Assembly (NCBI RefSeq): GCF_037392515.1
Contig: NC_090288.1
Span: forward strand, 19,872,969 to 19,936,968
Source: Haliotis asinina
Lineage: Eukaryota > Mollusca > Gastropoda > Lepetellida > Haliotidae
Direction: 5' to 3'
DNA length: 64,000 nucleotides
Part shown: positions 39,801-53,000 of the stretch, one piece after another
Numbering within the stretch: the stretch's first letter is position 1
Layout: every line of letters starts with the position of its first letter
Program-made: the position numbers and the translations under genes
The notes under the pieces: generated by a model
Database searches by the model: none
Seen by the model: the letters and a program-made list of their open reading frames with translations, nothing else
What the model was told of the DNA's origin: nothing

Positions 39801-40166
39801 TTTTTACCCACCCTGTGCGTGCGGCGGGATGCAAAACAGCTCATTTGATATCACAAGGAGTGGATGGGTGAGTGGATGAGTGAGTGAGTGAGTGATTAAA
39901 CATACCTACACATACACTTACGAATGGAAAGCCAGAACTGCTCATTAGCTTTTGGTGTCAGGTGTACGCCATCCTTGGCTAGCAGCGCAGGTCCCATCCT
40001 CATGTGCTGACTGTGTTCCCAAAGGGTGGCATCCAGACGGCGTCGTAACATCGCCGGTTCGCCTCCTCCACCTTCCGCTTGTAAGCAGAGACAGTCATGT
40101 TCCTTGGTTTTACCCTCGGAGATTCCATATTACTGCCCTGGAGCCTGGCCGTTTCCACCGAAGGTA

Positions 40167-40980
40167 CGAGTTCTAAGCCTCACTGTGAAAAAAAGTTTCA
40201 AAGTCCACGTTTGTAATTTATTTTTCTACATAGTTCACACACTTTTGCTGCTGATGCTGCAAGGCCCGAATCCCGGTCAGGAAGAAATCTTCTTCAGCTA
40301 CCCTAAAAAAATCAGTCACAGCGGAAATGGCGTCATCATTACTTGCAAATGGCGACCGGCGAGTTCCTTTTTCATTTTGGGGAACAGGTGGAAGTCAGAA
40401 GGAGCCAAATCAGGTGAATAAGGAGGATGGTCAATGAGTTGACATGGGCACCACCGATTTGTGAACAGGAGCATTGTCTTGGTGGAAGAGGACACCTTTA
40501 GCGATCATCCCTCGTCGTTTGGCTTTGATTGCTTCTCGCAACTGGTTCAGTAGATCAGCATAGTATCTGCCGTTGATAGTTTGACCTTTTTCAAGATAAT
40601 CAATGAGCAGAATACCCATGGAATCCCAAAAGACTGATGCCATCACCTTTCCAGCTGAAGGAACAGACTTGGCTTTCTTCGGAGCTGGTGAATCAGGATG
40701 TATCCAGGTCTCATCCATGGTTACAAATCGTGCCACAAAATCATCAAAACGCCGCAAATTGTCAAGGGACGTCTGGAACCTGACACGTTTCTGTTCTGCT
40801 GTCAAGAGTTTTGGCACCCATCTTGCAGAAACCCTTTGTTGGTGTTGGTGATAATATGCTCAACCCTCTCATGAGAGATGCCCACTACACTAGCAATATG
40901 TCGAGTAGTCAATCGTCGATCATCCACGCCACGCTTAAATTCTGCAGCTTAAAAGCTGAGAACTTTTCAGCCAACCCTCG
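40167..40980 (-). mobile_element. mariner copy 2, heavily deleted
   Basis: Same family as 9806-10771. The right end is intact (CCAACCCTCG, TA at 40981-40982); the left inverted repeat has lost about 14 bp (TACGAGTTCTAAG) beside TA at 40165-40166. Several internal deletions relative to copy 1 remove parts of the catalytic domain, including the third Asp block. Confidence 0.9.
40431..40817 (-). pseudogene. mariner transposase remnant
   Basis: A 128-codon frame with FVTMDETWIH and HQDNAPVHKSVVPMST, lacking the DNA-binding domain and the third catalytic Asp region. It cannot be active. Confidence 0.88.
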
Positions 40981-41687
40981 TAGTCTAGAAGATCCAGCAG
41001 GTCCTCGACCAGGTCCCGAAGATCAGTAGAGGCCGACACGTCGTTGTCTCCCACTTGAAAGAAAACAATGCCCTGAAAAGCTGCATCAAGGGCATCCACC
41101 TCTGCTTTCATCCGAGCGACGGTCGCCCCTCCAATCGTACGCACGGTAGTGAGGATGCCATGCCGAGGGGGACAGACTTGACCAAGTCGCCGCACGAAAC
41201 TATGCCCCAGGATGGCAAAGTGCAGTGGCTTTGAAACAGGAGCTCCAAAACGTGCGCAGGCCATGACTTGAATGAAGTAGTTCTTCAAGAACGAATTCTG
41301 ACAATGAGTTGTGTCAAACAATATCAGCACAAGTGCAGTGATGCTCGTATCTGACTGCTAAGTATATATAGCCTTGGTCATTGTTAAGTGTTTGTACTAA
41401 GCTCTGCATTGAACTCACAGGATCAATCGTTCATGGATTAAGACCTCTTGTTAGCTTAAGCCTGACACCTGACACGACTCACTCATCTCGTTCAGTTATG
41501 GGATAAAACAACCAATCAACGATTGGTGCTTTCAGTCGTAATTGCCGCCACTTTGGTTGGCTTCCATGTCTCACTCAGAAACTCACGGATTAGGCATTAC
41601 TATCAAAACATCAGAGCCAAGCTGTCCCACCCCAACAAGTGCTTCTGCAAACATGACACCAATCACGGCACAATTCCAGACAATGTA

Positions 41688-41772
41688 GTGATGTGATGTG
41701 ATGTGATGTGATGTGATGTGATGTGATGTGATGTGATGTGATGTGATGTGATGTGATGTGATGTGATGTGAT
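41688..41772. repeat. (ATGTG)n microsatellite
   Basis: About 16 perfect GATGT/ATGTG pentanucleotides; reverse frames encode only HHITS repeats. Confidence 0.97.
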
Positions 41773-41832
41773 TGTGTGAGGGTGACCTTTAGTAACACTA
41801 AGAATCACAAAGGCAGTGTCTTCGCTTTCGTT

Positions 41833-42565
41833 CCAGCTGGGTTTAAAGACAATACCAAGGCTTCATCCTTCCATACAACATCAAACTATCGGCAAACATG
41901 GAAACCCGGTATTGAGGATCACACCAGCTGGAATTGAAGACAATACCAAGGCTACATTTCCATACAACATCAAACAACTTCCATACAACATCAAACCATC
42001 GGCAAACATGCAAAACCCGGTATTGAGGATCAGACCAGCTGGAATTAAAGACAATACCAAGGCTACATTTCCATACAACATCAAACAACTTCCATACAAC
42101 ATCAAACCATCGGCAAACATGGAAACCCGGTATTGAGGATCAGACCAGCTGGAATTAAAGACAATACCAAGGCTACATTTCCATACAACATCAAACAACT
42201 TCCATACAACATCAAACCATCGGCAAACATGCAAAACCCGGTATTGAGGATCAGACCAGCTGGAATTAAAGACAATACCAAGGCTACATTTCCATACAAC
42301 ATCAAACAACTTCCATACAACATCAAACCATCGGCAAACATGGAAACCCGGTATTGAGGATCACACCAGCTGGAATTAAAGACAATACCAAGGCTGCATT
42401 TCCATACAACATCAAACTATCGGGAAACATGGAAACCCGGTATTAAGGATCACACCAGCTGGAATTAAAGACAATACCAAGGCTACATTTCCATACAACA
42501 TCAAACTATCGGGAAACATGGAAACCCGGTATTAAGGATCACACCAGCTGGAATTGAAGACAATT
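41833..42565 (+). repeat. Minisatellite array, 89-111-bp units
   Basis: Units begin CCAGCTGG at 41833, 41924, 42035, 42145, 42256, 42366, 42455 and 42544. Two lengths occur: 89-91 bp, and 110-111 bp in which a ~21-bp block (TTCCATACAACATCAAAC plus AAC) is doubled. Open frames on both strands are repeat artefacts. Confidence 0.95.
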
Positions 42566-43657
42566 TTTCCGGGCCAGTTTGTAGGCATTGAAAATATGTC
42601 ACATTCACCTGGTAACATATTGTCAATGCCTCGGCCGACAGACTGACTTTGTAGACCTTAATGCAAGTGTAGCATTTCACTTGTGTCAAGGGTTACATCA
42701 CCTACCCATTTGCACCTACTCTGTTTATTTGGCGCTTTTAGTTTTTAGTAGTAGTGTTAGGTGTTTTTGTTTTGAGTTGGTAATGTTTGAGTTTCGTAGT
42801 CACCTTCTCTCTGTTGGTATATTTTTCACGTTAATTTAATGTTTTTGGTTTGGGGTTAGTGTTTTAGGCGGCGTTACTTTTAGTTTATCATTTATCTCCA
42901 GTTTTACGTTCTGTCATTGTCAATGTTTATTATTCAGTAATACGCACCGCGGTATTCATGATTTTAGCTTTAAATTTATGTCATTTAGGTTTGGGTTAGC
43001 GGTTTAGTTTTAGTTTTAACATTCGCGGTATTGGTGCTTTTAGCTTTAAGGTTATGTCATTTAGGTTAATTCGGAATGGGTTAGTGATTTAGTGTAGAGA
43101 GAAGGACGTAGACTTCCCGTTTTAATTTTATGTTATTTTGATTGGAGGTTAATGGTTTGGATTAGAGGGGGACGGTGTTAGCTTGTCCTTTTAATTTAGC
43201 ATGCACCATGATAACCATAGCTCACGAATTCAATACCCATACAATTGCCGTACATAATGGACAGATACCTCAAATATGTTAACACAAATGTATAATACAA
43301 ATCATGAAACCTGGAAGGATACAACTTTCATTCCAAAGTCTGATTGCTGTGAAGGCACACTTGAGTCGACGTAGGAAGGAGGTCGTGGTTCTTCAAGTAC
43401 TGTTGGCAGTTGAGCTGCTACACGTGATGAACAACACATACTACACTTTACATCAACGTGCATAACAAAAGGTCACAAAACGCCAATGTCCGTCTGGCAT
43501 GCCATGCCGTCGCATCTACCCATCAAGCAGATGCCTCACGTAAATAGCTGTACACACTACACCAATAGACCGCTCATTTCCCATCTGTCACACCTTAGGG
43601 AATCGCAAAGATTTGACACGGCAAATCATGAACCACCACCAAATCGCCTGGGAGTCT
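42566..43657. other. Non-coding sequence, T-rich
   Basis: A TTTTAGCTTTAA...TTATGTCATTTAGGTT block occurs twice (about 42962 and 43037). No gene was recognised. Confidence 0.45.
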
Positions 43658-44071
43658 CCTGTCAAGACTCGAACGGGTTTGCCTGCGCCAGCTACCCTTT
43701 CACCATCATCGCCTCCCCTCTCGGGATCGTCCCCTCGCCTGCTATGCAACACCAGCATTTCGTTCTGCTTCCGGCACTATTACCCATCTCTAGGCAAAAG
43801 TCGGCAGAGTCTACACTTGCTCACGGGCAAATCAAGACTCGAACGGGTTTGCCTGCGCCAGCTACCGTTTGACCATCATCACCTCTCCTCTCGGGGTCGC
43901 CCCCTCAACCTCTGTGCAACACCAGTGTTTTTCCTGCTTCGTGGCTGAGACATCGCCTGCTTCTACGTAAAATCACGAATGAAGACTTGAACGGGTTTGC
44001 CTGCGCCAGCTACCCTTTCACCATCATCACCTCTCCTTTGGGGATCGTCCCCTCGCCTGCTACGCAACACC
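43658..44071 (+). repeat. Three-unit tandem repeat bordering the satellite
   Basis: ACGGGTTTGCCTGCGCCAGC recurs at about 43673, 43840 and 43990, each followed by TACC(C/G)TTT(C/G)ACCATCATC and a CAACACCAG end. The third unit is cut where the satellite starts. Confidence 0.9.
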
Positions 44072-47000
44072 AGTGGAAGTTAAGCGGGAAAGAAAAGTGG
44101 CACTATATGCAGACGTTTGCAGCTATGCACAGCATTGCAGGTATGCATGGTATGCATCGCCAGACACCCCACGGAAAGACCTTTCAAATGAATCATAGAT
44201 ATTAGAAATCCAAAGATGGATAACGAAATTAGAACGAAAGCCTATTTCGCCGTAGTAACGGAACTAACATGCGGCATTACATACGGACATGCCTAGCATC
44301 TTTGCTCAACGTTGCACATGCACATGCCGTACACCGCCAGAAGCGAATTGAAATGCTCTTTCTAATGAATATAAGATATTAAAAGTCGCATCAGGCATGT
44401 AGACATTGTTAACCAAAGGATCCTGCGCTGATGGTGTTGGCTACGCACAGGACACTCGGCATGACACGTAGACGTATGCAGCTTGACATGCCAGTGCACA
44501 TGGGCATGTCATACATCGTCTTGAACCCGATTTCCATGGGCTTTAATATGCACTATAGATGTTAAGGGTCTTCGAAAGGAAAGAGAAATTATAATTAGGT
44601 ATTGTGGGGTCGACATACGTCGGCGGCGCAATTCAAGCGGGGTAGAAAAGCGGCACTATATGCAGACGTTTGCAGCTATGCACAGAATGGCAGATGTGCA
44701 TGTTATGCATCACCAGACACCACACGGAAAGACATTTCAAATGAATCAAAGATATTAGAAATCCAAAGATGGATAACGAAATTAGAACGAAAACCTATTT
44801 CCGCTACCGGCACCGTCGCGATAGAACTAACATGCGGCATTACATACGGACATGCCTAGCATCTTTGCTCAACGTCGCACATGCACATGCCGTACACCGC
44901 CAGAAGCGAATTGAAATGCTCTTTCTAATGAATATAAGATAATAAAAGTCGCACCAGGCATGTAGACATTATTAACCAAAGGATCCTGCGCTGATGGTGT
45001 TAGCGACGCACAGGACACGCGGCATGACACGTAGAGGTATGCAGTCTGACATGCCAGTGCACATGGGCATGTTATACATCGTCTTGAACCCGATTTCCAT
45101 GGGCTTTAATATGCACTAAAGATGTTAAGGGTCTTCGAAAGGAAAGAGAAATTATAATTAGGTATTGTGGGGTCGACATACGTCGGCGGCGGAAGTCAAG
45201 CGGGGTAGAAAAGCGGCACTATATGCAGACGTTTGCAGTTATGCACAGCATTGCATATGTGCATGTTATGCATCGCCAGAAACCCCACGGAAAGACCTTT
45301 CAAATGAATCATAGATATTAAAAATCCAAAGATGGATAACGAAATTAGAACGAAAGCCTATTTCGCCGTCGAAAAGGAACTAACATGCGGCATTACATAC
45401 GGACATGCATAGCATCTTTGCTCAACGTTGCACATGCACATGCCGTACACCGCCAGAAGCGAATTGAAATGCTCTTTCTAATGCATATAAGATATTAAAA
45501 GTCGCATCAGGCATGTAGATACTGTTAACCAAAGGATCCTGCGCTGATGGTGTTGGCTACGCACAGGACACGCGGCATGGCACGTAGACGTTTGCAGCTT
45601 GACATGCCAGTGTACATGGGCATGTTATACATCGTCTTGAACCCGATTTCCATGGGCTTTCATATTCACTATAAATGTTAAGGAAAGAGAAATTATAATT
45701 AGGTATTGGCGGGGTCGACATACGTCGGCGGCGGAAGTCAAACGGGGTAGAAAATCGGCACTATATGCAGACGTTTGCAGCTATGCACAGAATGGCTGAT
45801 GTGCATGTTATGCATCGCCAGACACCCCACGGAAAGACCTTTCAAATGAATCAAAGATATTAGAAATCCAAAGATGGATAACGAAATTAGAACGAAAGCC
45901 TATTTCCGCTACCCGGCACCGTCGCGATAGAACTAACATGCGGCATTACATACGGACATGCCTAGCATCTTTGCTCAACGTTGCACATGCACATGCCGTA
46001 CACCGCCAGAAGCGAATTGAAATGCTCTTTCTAATGAATATAAGATATTAAAGGTCGCATCAGGCATGTAGACATTATTAACCAAAGGATCCTGCGCAGA
46101 TGGTGTTGGCGACGCACAGGACACTCGGCATGACACGTAGACGTTTGCAGCCTGACATGCCAGTGCACATGGGCATTTTATACATCGTGTTGAACCCGAT
46201 TTCCATGGGCTTTAATATTCACTATAAATGTTAAGGAAAGAGAAATTATAATTAATAGGTATTGTGGGGTCGACATACGTCGGCGGCGGAAGTCAAACGG
46301 GATAGAAAATCGGCACTATATGCAGACGTTTGCAGCTATGCACAGAATGGCAGATGTGCATGTTATGCATCGCTAGACACCCCACGGAAAGACCTTTCAA
46401 ATGAATCATAGATATTAAAAATCCAAAGATGGATAACGAAATTAGAACGAAAGCCTATTTCGCCGTCGAAAAGGAACTAACATGCGGCATTACATACGGA
46501 CATGCCTAGCATCTTTGCTCAACGTTGCACATGCACATGCCGTACACCGCCAGAAGCGAATTGAAATGCTCTTTCTAATGCATATAAGATATTAAAAGTC
46601 GCATCAGGCATGTAGACATTGTTAACCAAAGGATCCTGCGCAGATGGTGTTGGCGACGCACAGGACACTCGGCATGACACGTAGACGTTTGCAGCCTGAC
46701 ATGCCAGTGCACATGGGCATTTTATACATCGTGTTGAACCCGATTTCCATGGGCTTCAATATTCACTATAAATGTTAAGGAAAGAGAAATTATAATTAGG
46801 TATTGTGGGGTCGACATACGTCGGCGGCGGAAGTCAAACGGGATAGAAAATCGGCACTATATGCAGACGTTTGCAGCTATGCACAGAATGGCAGATGTGC
46901 ATGTTATGCATCGCTAGACACCACACGGAAAGACCTTTCAAATGAATCAGAGATACTAGAAATCCAAAGATGGATAACGAAATTAGAACGAAAGCCTATT

Positions 47001-50000
47001 TCCGCTACCGGCACCGTCGCGATAGAACTAACATGCGGCATTACATACGGACATGCCTAGCATCTTTGCTCAACGTTGCACATGCACATGCCGTACACCG
47101 CCAGAAGCGAATTGAAATGCTCTTTCTAATGAATATAAGATATTAAAAGTCGCATCAGGCATGTAGACATTGTTAACCAAAGGATCCTGCGCTGATGGTG
47201 TTGGCTACGCACAGGACACGCGGCATGACACGTAGACGCATGCAGCTTGACATGCCAGTGCACATGGGCATGTTATACATCGTCTTGAACCCGATTTCCA
47301 TGGGCTTTAATATGCACTAAAGATGTTAAGGGTCTTCGAAAGGAAAGAGAAATTATAATTAGGTATTGTGGGGTCGACATACGTCGGCGGCGGAAGTCAA
47401 ACGGGGTAGAAAAGCGGCACTATATGCAGACGTTTGCAGCTATGCACAGAATGGCTGATGTGCATGTTATGCATCGCCAGACACCCCACGGAAAGACCTT
47501 TCAAATGAATCAAAGATATTAGAAATCCAAAGATGGATAACGAAACTAGAACGAAAGCCTATTTCCGCTACCCGGCACCGTCTCGATAGAACTAACATGC
47601 GGCATTACATACGGACATGCCTAGCATCTTTGCTCAACGTCGCACATGCACATGCCGTACACCGCCAGAAGCGAATTGAAATGCTCTTTCTAATGAATAT
47701 AAGATAATAAAAGTCGCACCAGGCATGTAGACATTATTAACCAAAGGATCCTGCGCTGATGGTGTTAGCAACGCACAGGACACGCGGCATGACACGTAGA
47801 GGTACGCAGTCTGACATGCCAGTGCACATGGGCATGTTATACATCGTGTTGAACCCGATTTCCATGGGCTTTAATATGCACTAAAGATGTTAAGGGTCTT
47901 CGAAAGGAAAGAGAAATTATAATTAGGTATTGTGGGGTCGACATACGTCGGCGGCGGAAGTCAAGCGGGGTAGAAAAGCGGCACTATATGCAGACGTTTG
48001 CAGTTATGCACAGCATTGCATATGTGCATGTTATGCATCGCCAGAAACCCCACGGAAAGACCTTTCAAATGAATCATAGATATTAAAAATCCAAAGATGG
48101 ATAACGAAATTAGAACGAAAGCCTATTTCGCCGTCGAAAAGGAACTAACATGCGGCATTACATACGGACATGCCTAGCATCTTTGCTCAACGTTGCACAT
48201 GCACATGCCGTACACCGCCAGAAGCGAATTGAAATGCTCTTTCTAATGAATATAAGATATTAAAAGTCGCATCAGGCATGTAGATACTGTTAACCAAAGG
48301 ATCCTGCGCTGATGGTGTTGGCTACGCACAGGACACGCGGCATGGCACGTAGACGTTTGCAGCTTGACATGCCAGTGTACATGGGCATGTTATACATCGT
48401 GTTGAACCCGATTTCCATGGGCTTTCATATTCACTATAAATGTTAAGGAAAGAGAAATTATAATTAGGTATTGGCGGGGTCGACATACGTCGGCGGCGGA
48501 AGTCAAACGGGATAGAAAATCGGCACTATATGCAGACGTTTGCAGCTATGCACAGAATGGCTGATGTGCATGTTATGCATCGCTAGACACCACACGGAAA
48601 GACCTTTCAAATGAATCAGAGATATTAGAAATCCAAAGATGGATAACGAAATTACAACGAAAGCCTATTTCCGCTACCGGCACCGTCGCGATAGAACTAA
48701 CATGCGGCATTACATACGGACATGCCTAGCATCTTTGCTCAACGTTGCACATGCACATGCCGTACACCGCCAGAAGCGAATTGAAATGCTCTTTCTAATG
48801 AATATAAGATATTAAAGGTCGCATCAGGCATGTAGACATTATTAACCAAAGGATCCTGCGCAGATGGTGTTGGCGACGCACAGGACACTCGGCATGACAC
48901 GTAGACGTTTGCAGCCTGACATGCCAGTGCACATGGGCATTTTATACATCGTGTTGAACCCGATTTCCATGGGCTTCAATATTCACTATAAATGTTAAGG
49001 AAAGAGAAATTATAATTAGGTATTGTGGGGTCGACATACGTCGGCGGAGGAAGTCAAACGGGGTAGAAAAGCGGCACTATATGCAGACGTTTGCAGCTAT
49101 GCACAGAATGGCTGATGTGCATGTTATGCATCGCCAGACACCCCACGGAAAGACCTTTCAAATGAATCAAAGATATTAGAAATCCAAAGATGGATAACGA
49201 AATTAGAACGAAAGCCTATTTCGCCTTCGTAACGGAACTAACATGCGGCATTACATACGGACATGCCTAGCATCTTTGCTCAACGTTGCACATGCACATG
49301 CCGTACACCGCCAGAAGCGAATTGAAATGCTCTTTCTAATGCATATAAGATATTAAAAGTCGCATCAGGCATGTAGATACTGTTAACCAAAGGATCCTGC
49401 GCTGATGGTGTTGGCGACGCACAGGACACGCGGCATGACACGTAGACGTATGCAGCTTGACATGCCAGTGCACATGGGCATGTTATACATCGTCTTGAAC
49501 CCGATTTCCATGGGCTTTCATATTCACTATAAATGTTAAGGAAAGGGAAAGTATAAGGAGGTATTGGCGGGGTCGACATACGTCGGCGGGACAATTCAAG
49601 CGGGGTAGAAAAGCGGCACTATATGCAGACGTTTGCAGCTATGCACAGAATGGCTGATGTGCATGTTATGCATCACCAGACACCACACGGAAAGACATTT
49701 CAAATGAATCAAAGATATTAGAAATCCAAAAATGGATAACGAAATTAGAACGAAAACCTATTTCCGCTACCGGCACCGTCGCGATAGAACTAACATGCGG
49801 CATTACATACGGACATGCCTAGCATCATTGCTCAACGTCGCACATGCACATGCCGTACACCGCCAGAAGCGAATTGAAATGCTCTTTCTAATGAATATAA
49901 GATAATAAAAGTCGCACCAGGCATGTAGACATTATTAACCAAAGGATCCTGCGCTGATGGTGTTAGCGACGCACAGGACACGCGGCATGACACGTAGAGG

Positions 50001-53000
50001 TACGCAGTCTGACATGCCAGTGCACATGGGCATGTTATACATCGTCTTGAACCCGATTTCCATGGGCTTTAATATGCACTATAGATGTTAAGGGTCTTCG
50101 AAAGGAAAGAGAAATTATAATTAGGTATTGTGGGGTCGACATACGTCGGCGGCGGAAGTCAAGCGGGGTAGAAAAGCGGCACTATATGCAGACGTTTGCA
50201 GTTATGCACAGCATTGCATATGTGCATGTTATGCATCGCCAGAAACCCCACGGAAAGACCTTTCAAATGAATCATAGATATTAAAAATCCAAAGATGGAT
50301 AACGAAATTAGAACGAAAGCCTATTTCGCCGTCGAAAAGGAACTAACATGCGGCATTACATACGGACATGCCTAGCATCTTTGCTCAACGTTGCACATGC
50401 ACATGCCGTACACCGCCAGAAGCGAATTGAAATGCTCTTTCTAATGAATATAAGATATTAAAAGTCGCATCAGGCATGTAGATACTGTTAACCAAAGGAT
50501 CCTGCGCTGATGGTGTTGGCTACGCACAGGACACGCGGCATGGCACGTAGACGTTTGCAGCTTGACATGCCAGTGTACATGGGCATGTTATACATCGTCT
50601 TGAACCCGATTTCCATGGGCTTTCATATTCACTATAAATGTTAAGGAAAGAGAAATTATAATTACGTATTGGCTGGGTCGACATACGTCGGCGGCGGAAG
50701 TCAAACGGGATAGAAAATCGGCACTATATGCAGACGTTTGCAGCTATGCACAGAATGGCTGATGTGCATGTTATGCATCGCTAGACACCACACGGAAAGA
50801 CCTTTCAAATGAATCAGAGATATTAGAAATCCAAAGATGGATAACGAAATTAGAACGAAAGCCTATTTCCGCTACCGGCACCGTCGCGATAGAACTAACA
50901 TGCGGCATTACATACGGACATGCCTAGCATCTTTGCTCAACGTTGCACATGCACATGCCGTACACCGCCAGAAGCGAATTGAAATGCTCTTTCTAATGAA
51001 TATAAGATATTAAAGGTCGCATCAGGCATGTAGACATTATTAACCAAAGGATCCTGCGCTGATGGTGTTGGCGACGCACAGGACACTCGGCATGACACGT
51101 AGACGTTTGCAGCCTGACATGCCAGTGCACATGGGCATTTTATACATCGTGTTGAACCCGATTTCCATGGGCTTCAATATTCACCATAAATGTTAAGGAA
51201 AGAGAAATTATAATTAGATATTGTGGGGTCGACATACGTCGGCGGCGGAAGTCAAACGGGATAGAAAATCTGCACTATATGCAGACGTTTGCAGCTATGC
51301 ACAGAATGGCAGATGTGCATGTTATGCATCGCTAGACACCACACGGATAGACCTTTCAAATGAATCAGAGATATTAGAAATCCAAAGATGGATAACGAAA
51401 TTAGAACGAAAGCCTATTTCCGCTACCGGCACCGTCGCGATAGAACTAACATGCGGCATTACATACGGACATGCCTAGCATCTTTGCTCAACGTTGCACA
51501 TGCACATGCCGTACACCGCCAGAAGCGAATTGAAATGCTCTTTCTAATGAATATAAGATATTAAAAGTCGCATCAGGCATGTAGACATTGTTAACCAAAG
51601 GATCCTGCGCTGATGGTGTTGGCTACGCACAGGACACGCGGCATGACACGTAGACGTATGCAGCTTGACATGCCAGTGCACATGGGCATGTTATACATCG
51701 TCTTGAACCCGATTTCCATGGGCTTTAATATGCACTATAGATGTTAAGGGTCTTCGAAAGGAAAGAGAAATTATAATTAGGTATTGTGGGGTCGACATAC
51801 GTCGGCGGCGCAATTCAAGCGGGGTAGAAAAGCGGCACTATATGCAGACGTTTGCAGCTATGCACAGCATTGCAGGTATGCATGGTATGCTTCGCCAGAA
51901 ACCCCACGGAAAGACCTTTCAAATGAATCATAGATATTAAAAATCCAAAGATGGATAACGAAATTAGAACGAAAGCCTATTTCGCCGTCGTAACGGAACT
52001 AACATGCGGCATTACATACGGACATGCCTAGCATCTTTGCTCAACGTTGCACATGCACATGCCGTACACCGCCAGAAGCGAATTGAAATGCTCTTTCTAA
52101 TGCATATAAGATATTAAAAGTCGCATCAGGCATGTAGATACTGTTAACGAAAGGATCCTGCGCTGATGGTGTTGGCGACGCACAGGACACGCGGCATGAC
52201 ACGTAGACGTATGCAGCTTGACATGCCAGTGCACATGGGCATGTTATACATCGTCTTGAACCCGATTTCCATGGGCTTTCATATTCACTATAAATGTTAA
52301 GGAAAGGGAAAGTATAAGGAGGTATTGGCGGGGTCGACATACGTCGGCGGCGCAATTCAAGCGGGGTAGAAAAGCGGCACTATATGCAGACGTTTGCAGC
52401 TATGCACAGAATGGCAGATGTGCATGTTATGCATCACCAGACACCACACGGAAAGACATTTCAAATGAATCAAAGATATTAGAAATCCAAAAAATGGATA
52501 ACGAAATTAGAACGAAAACCTATTTCCGCTACCGGCACCGTCGCGATAGAACTAACATGCGGCATTACATACGGACATGCCTAGCATCATTGCTCAACGT
52601 CGCACATGCACATGCCGTACACCGCCAGAAGCGAATTGAAATGCTCTTTCTAATGAATATAAGATAATAAAAGTCGCACCAGGCATGTAGACATTGTTAA
52701 CCAAAGGATCCTGCGCTGATGGTGTTAGCGACGCACAGGACACGCGGCATGAAACGTAGAGGTATGCAGTCTGACATGCCAGTGCACATGGGCATGTTAT
52801 ACATCGTCTTGAACCCGATTTCCATGGGCTTTAATATGCACTATAGATGTTAAGGGTCTTCGAAAGGAAAGAGAAATTATAATTAGGTATTGTGGGGTCG
52901 ACATACGTCGGCGGCGGAAGTCAAGCGGGGTAGAAAAGCGGCACTATATGCAGACGTTTGCAGTTATGCACAGCATTGCATATGTGCATGTTATGCATCG

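Larger units (their letters stand above)
39922..41264 (-). pseudogene. SGNH-hydrolase-like gene broken by a mariner
   Basis: From ATG 41264, downstream of a TATATATA box at about 41371-41362, the frame reads FAILGHSFVRRLG (block I Ser), TIGGATVARM and FFQVGDNDV (block III Gly-Asn), then runs into the mariner at 40980. Beyond the mariner, on the same strand, KDGVHLTPKANEQFW (about 39975-39930) gives the Asp-x-x-His block V. The order of blocks matches SGNH/GDSL esterase-like folds, and a GTAAGT donor at 39921-39916 ends the exon. The distal half also appears frameshifted internally. Host gene or transposon-borne origin is unclear; such domains occur in multicopy mollusc genes. Confidence 0.6.

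Noticed and set aside
41583..41808. HHITS-repeat ORFs
   Set aside because: Translation of the ATGTG microsatellite.
41816..42357. Overlapping ORFs on both strands of the minisatellite
   Set aside because: Unit lengths near multiples of three keep frames open; no independent coding evidence.
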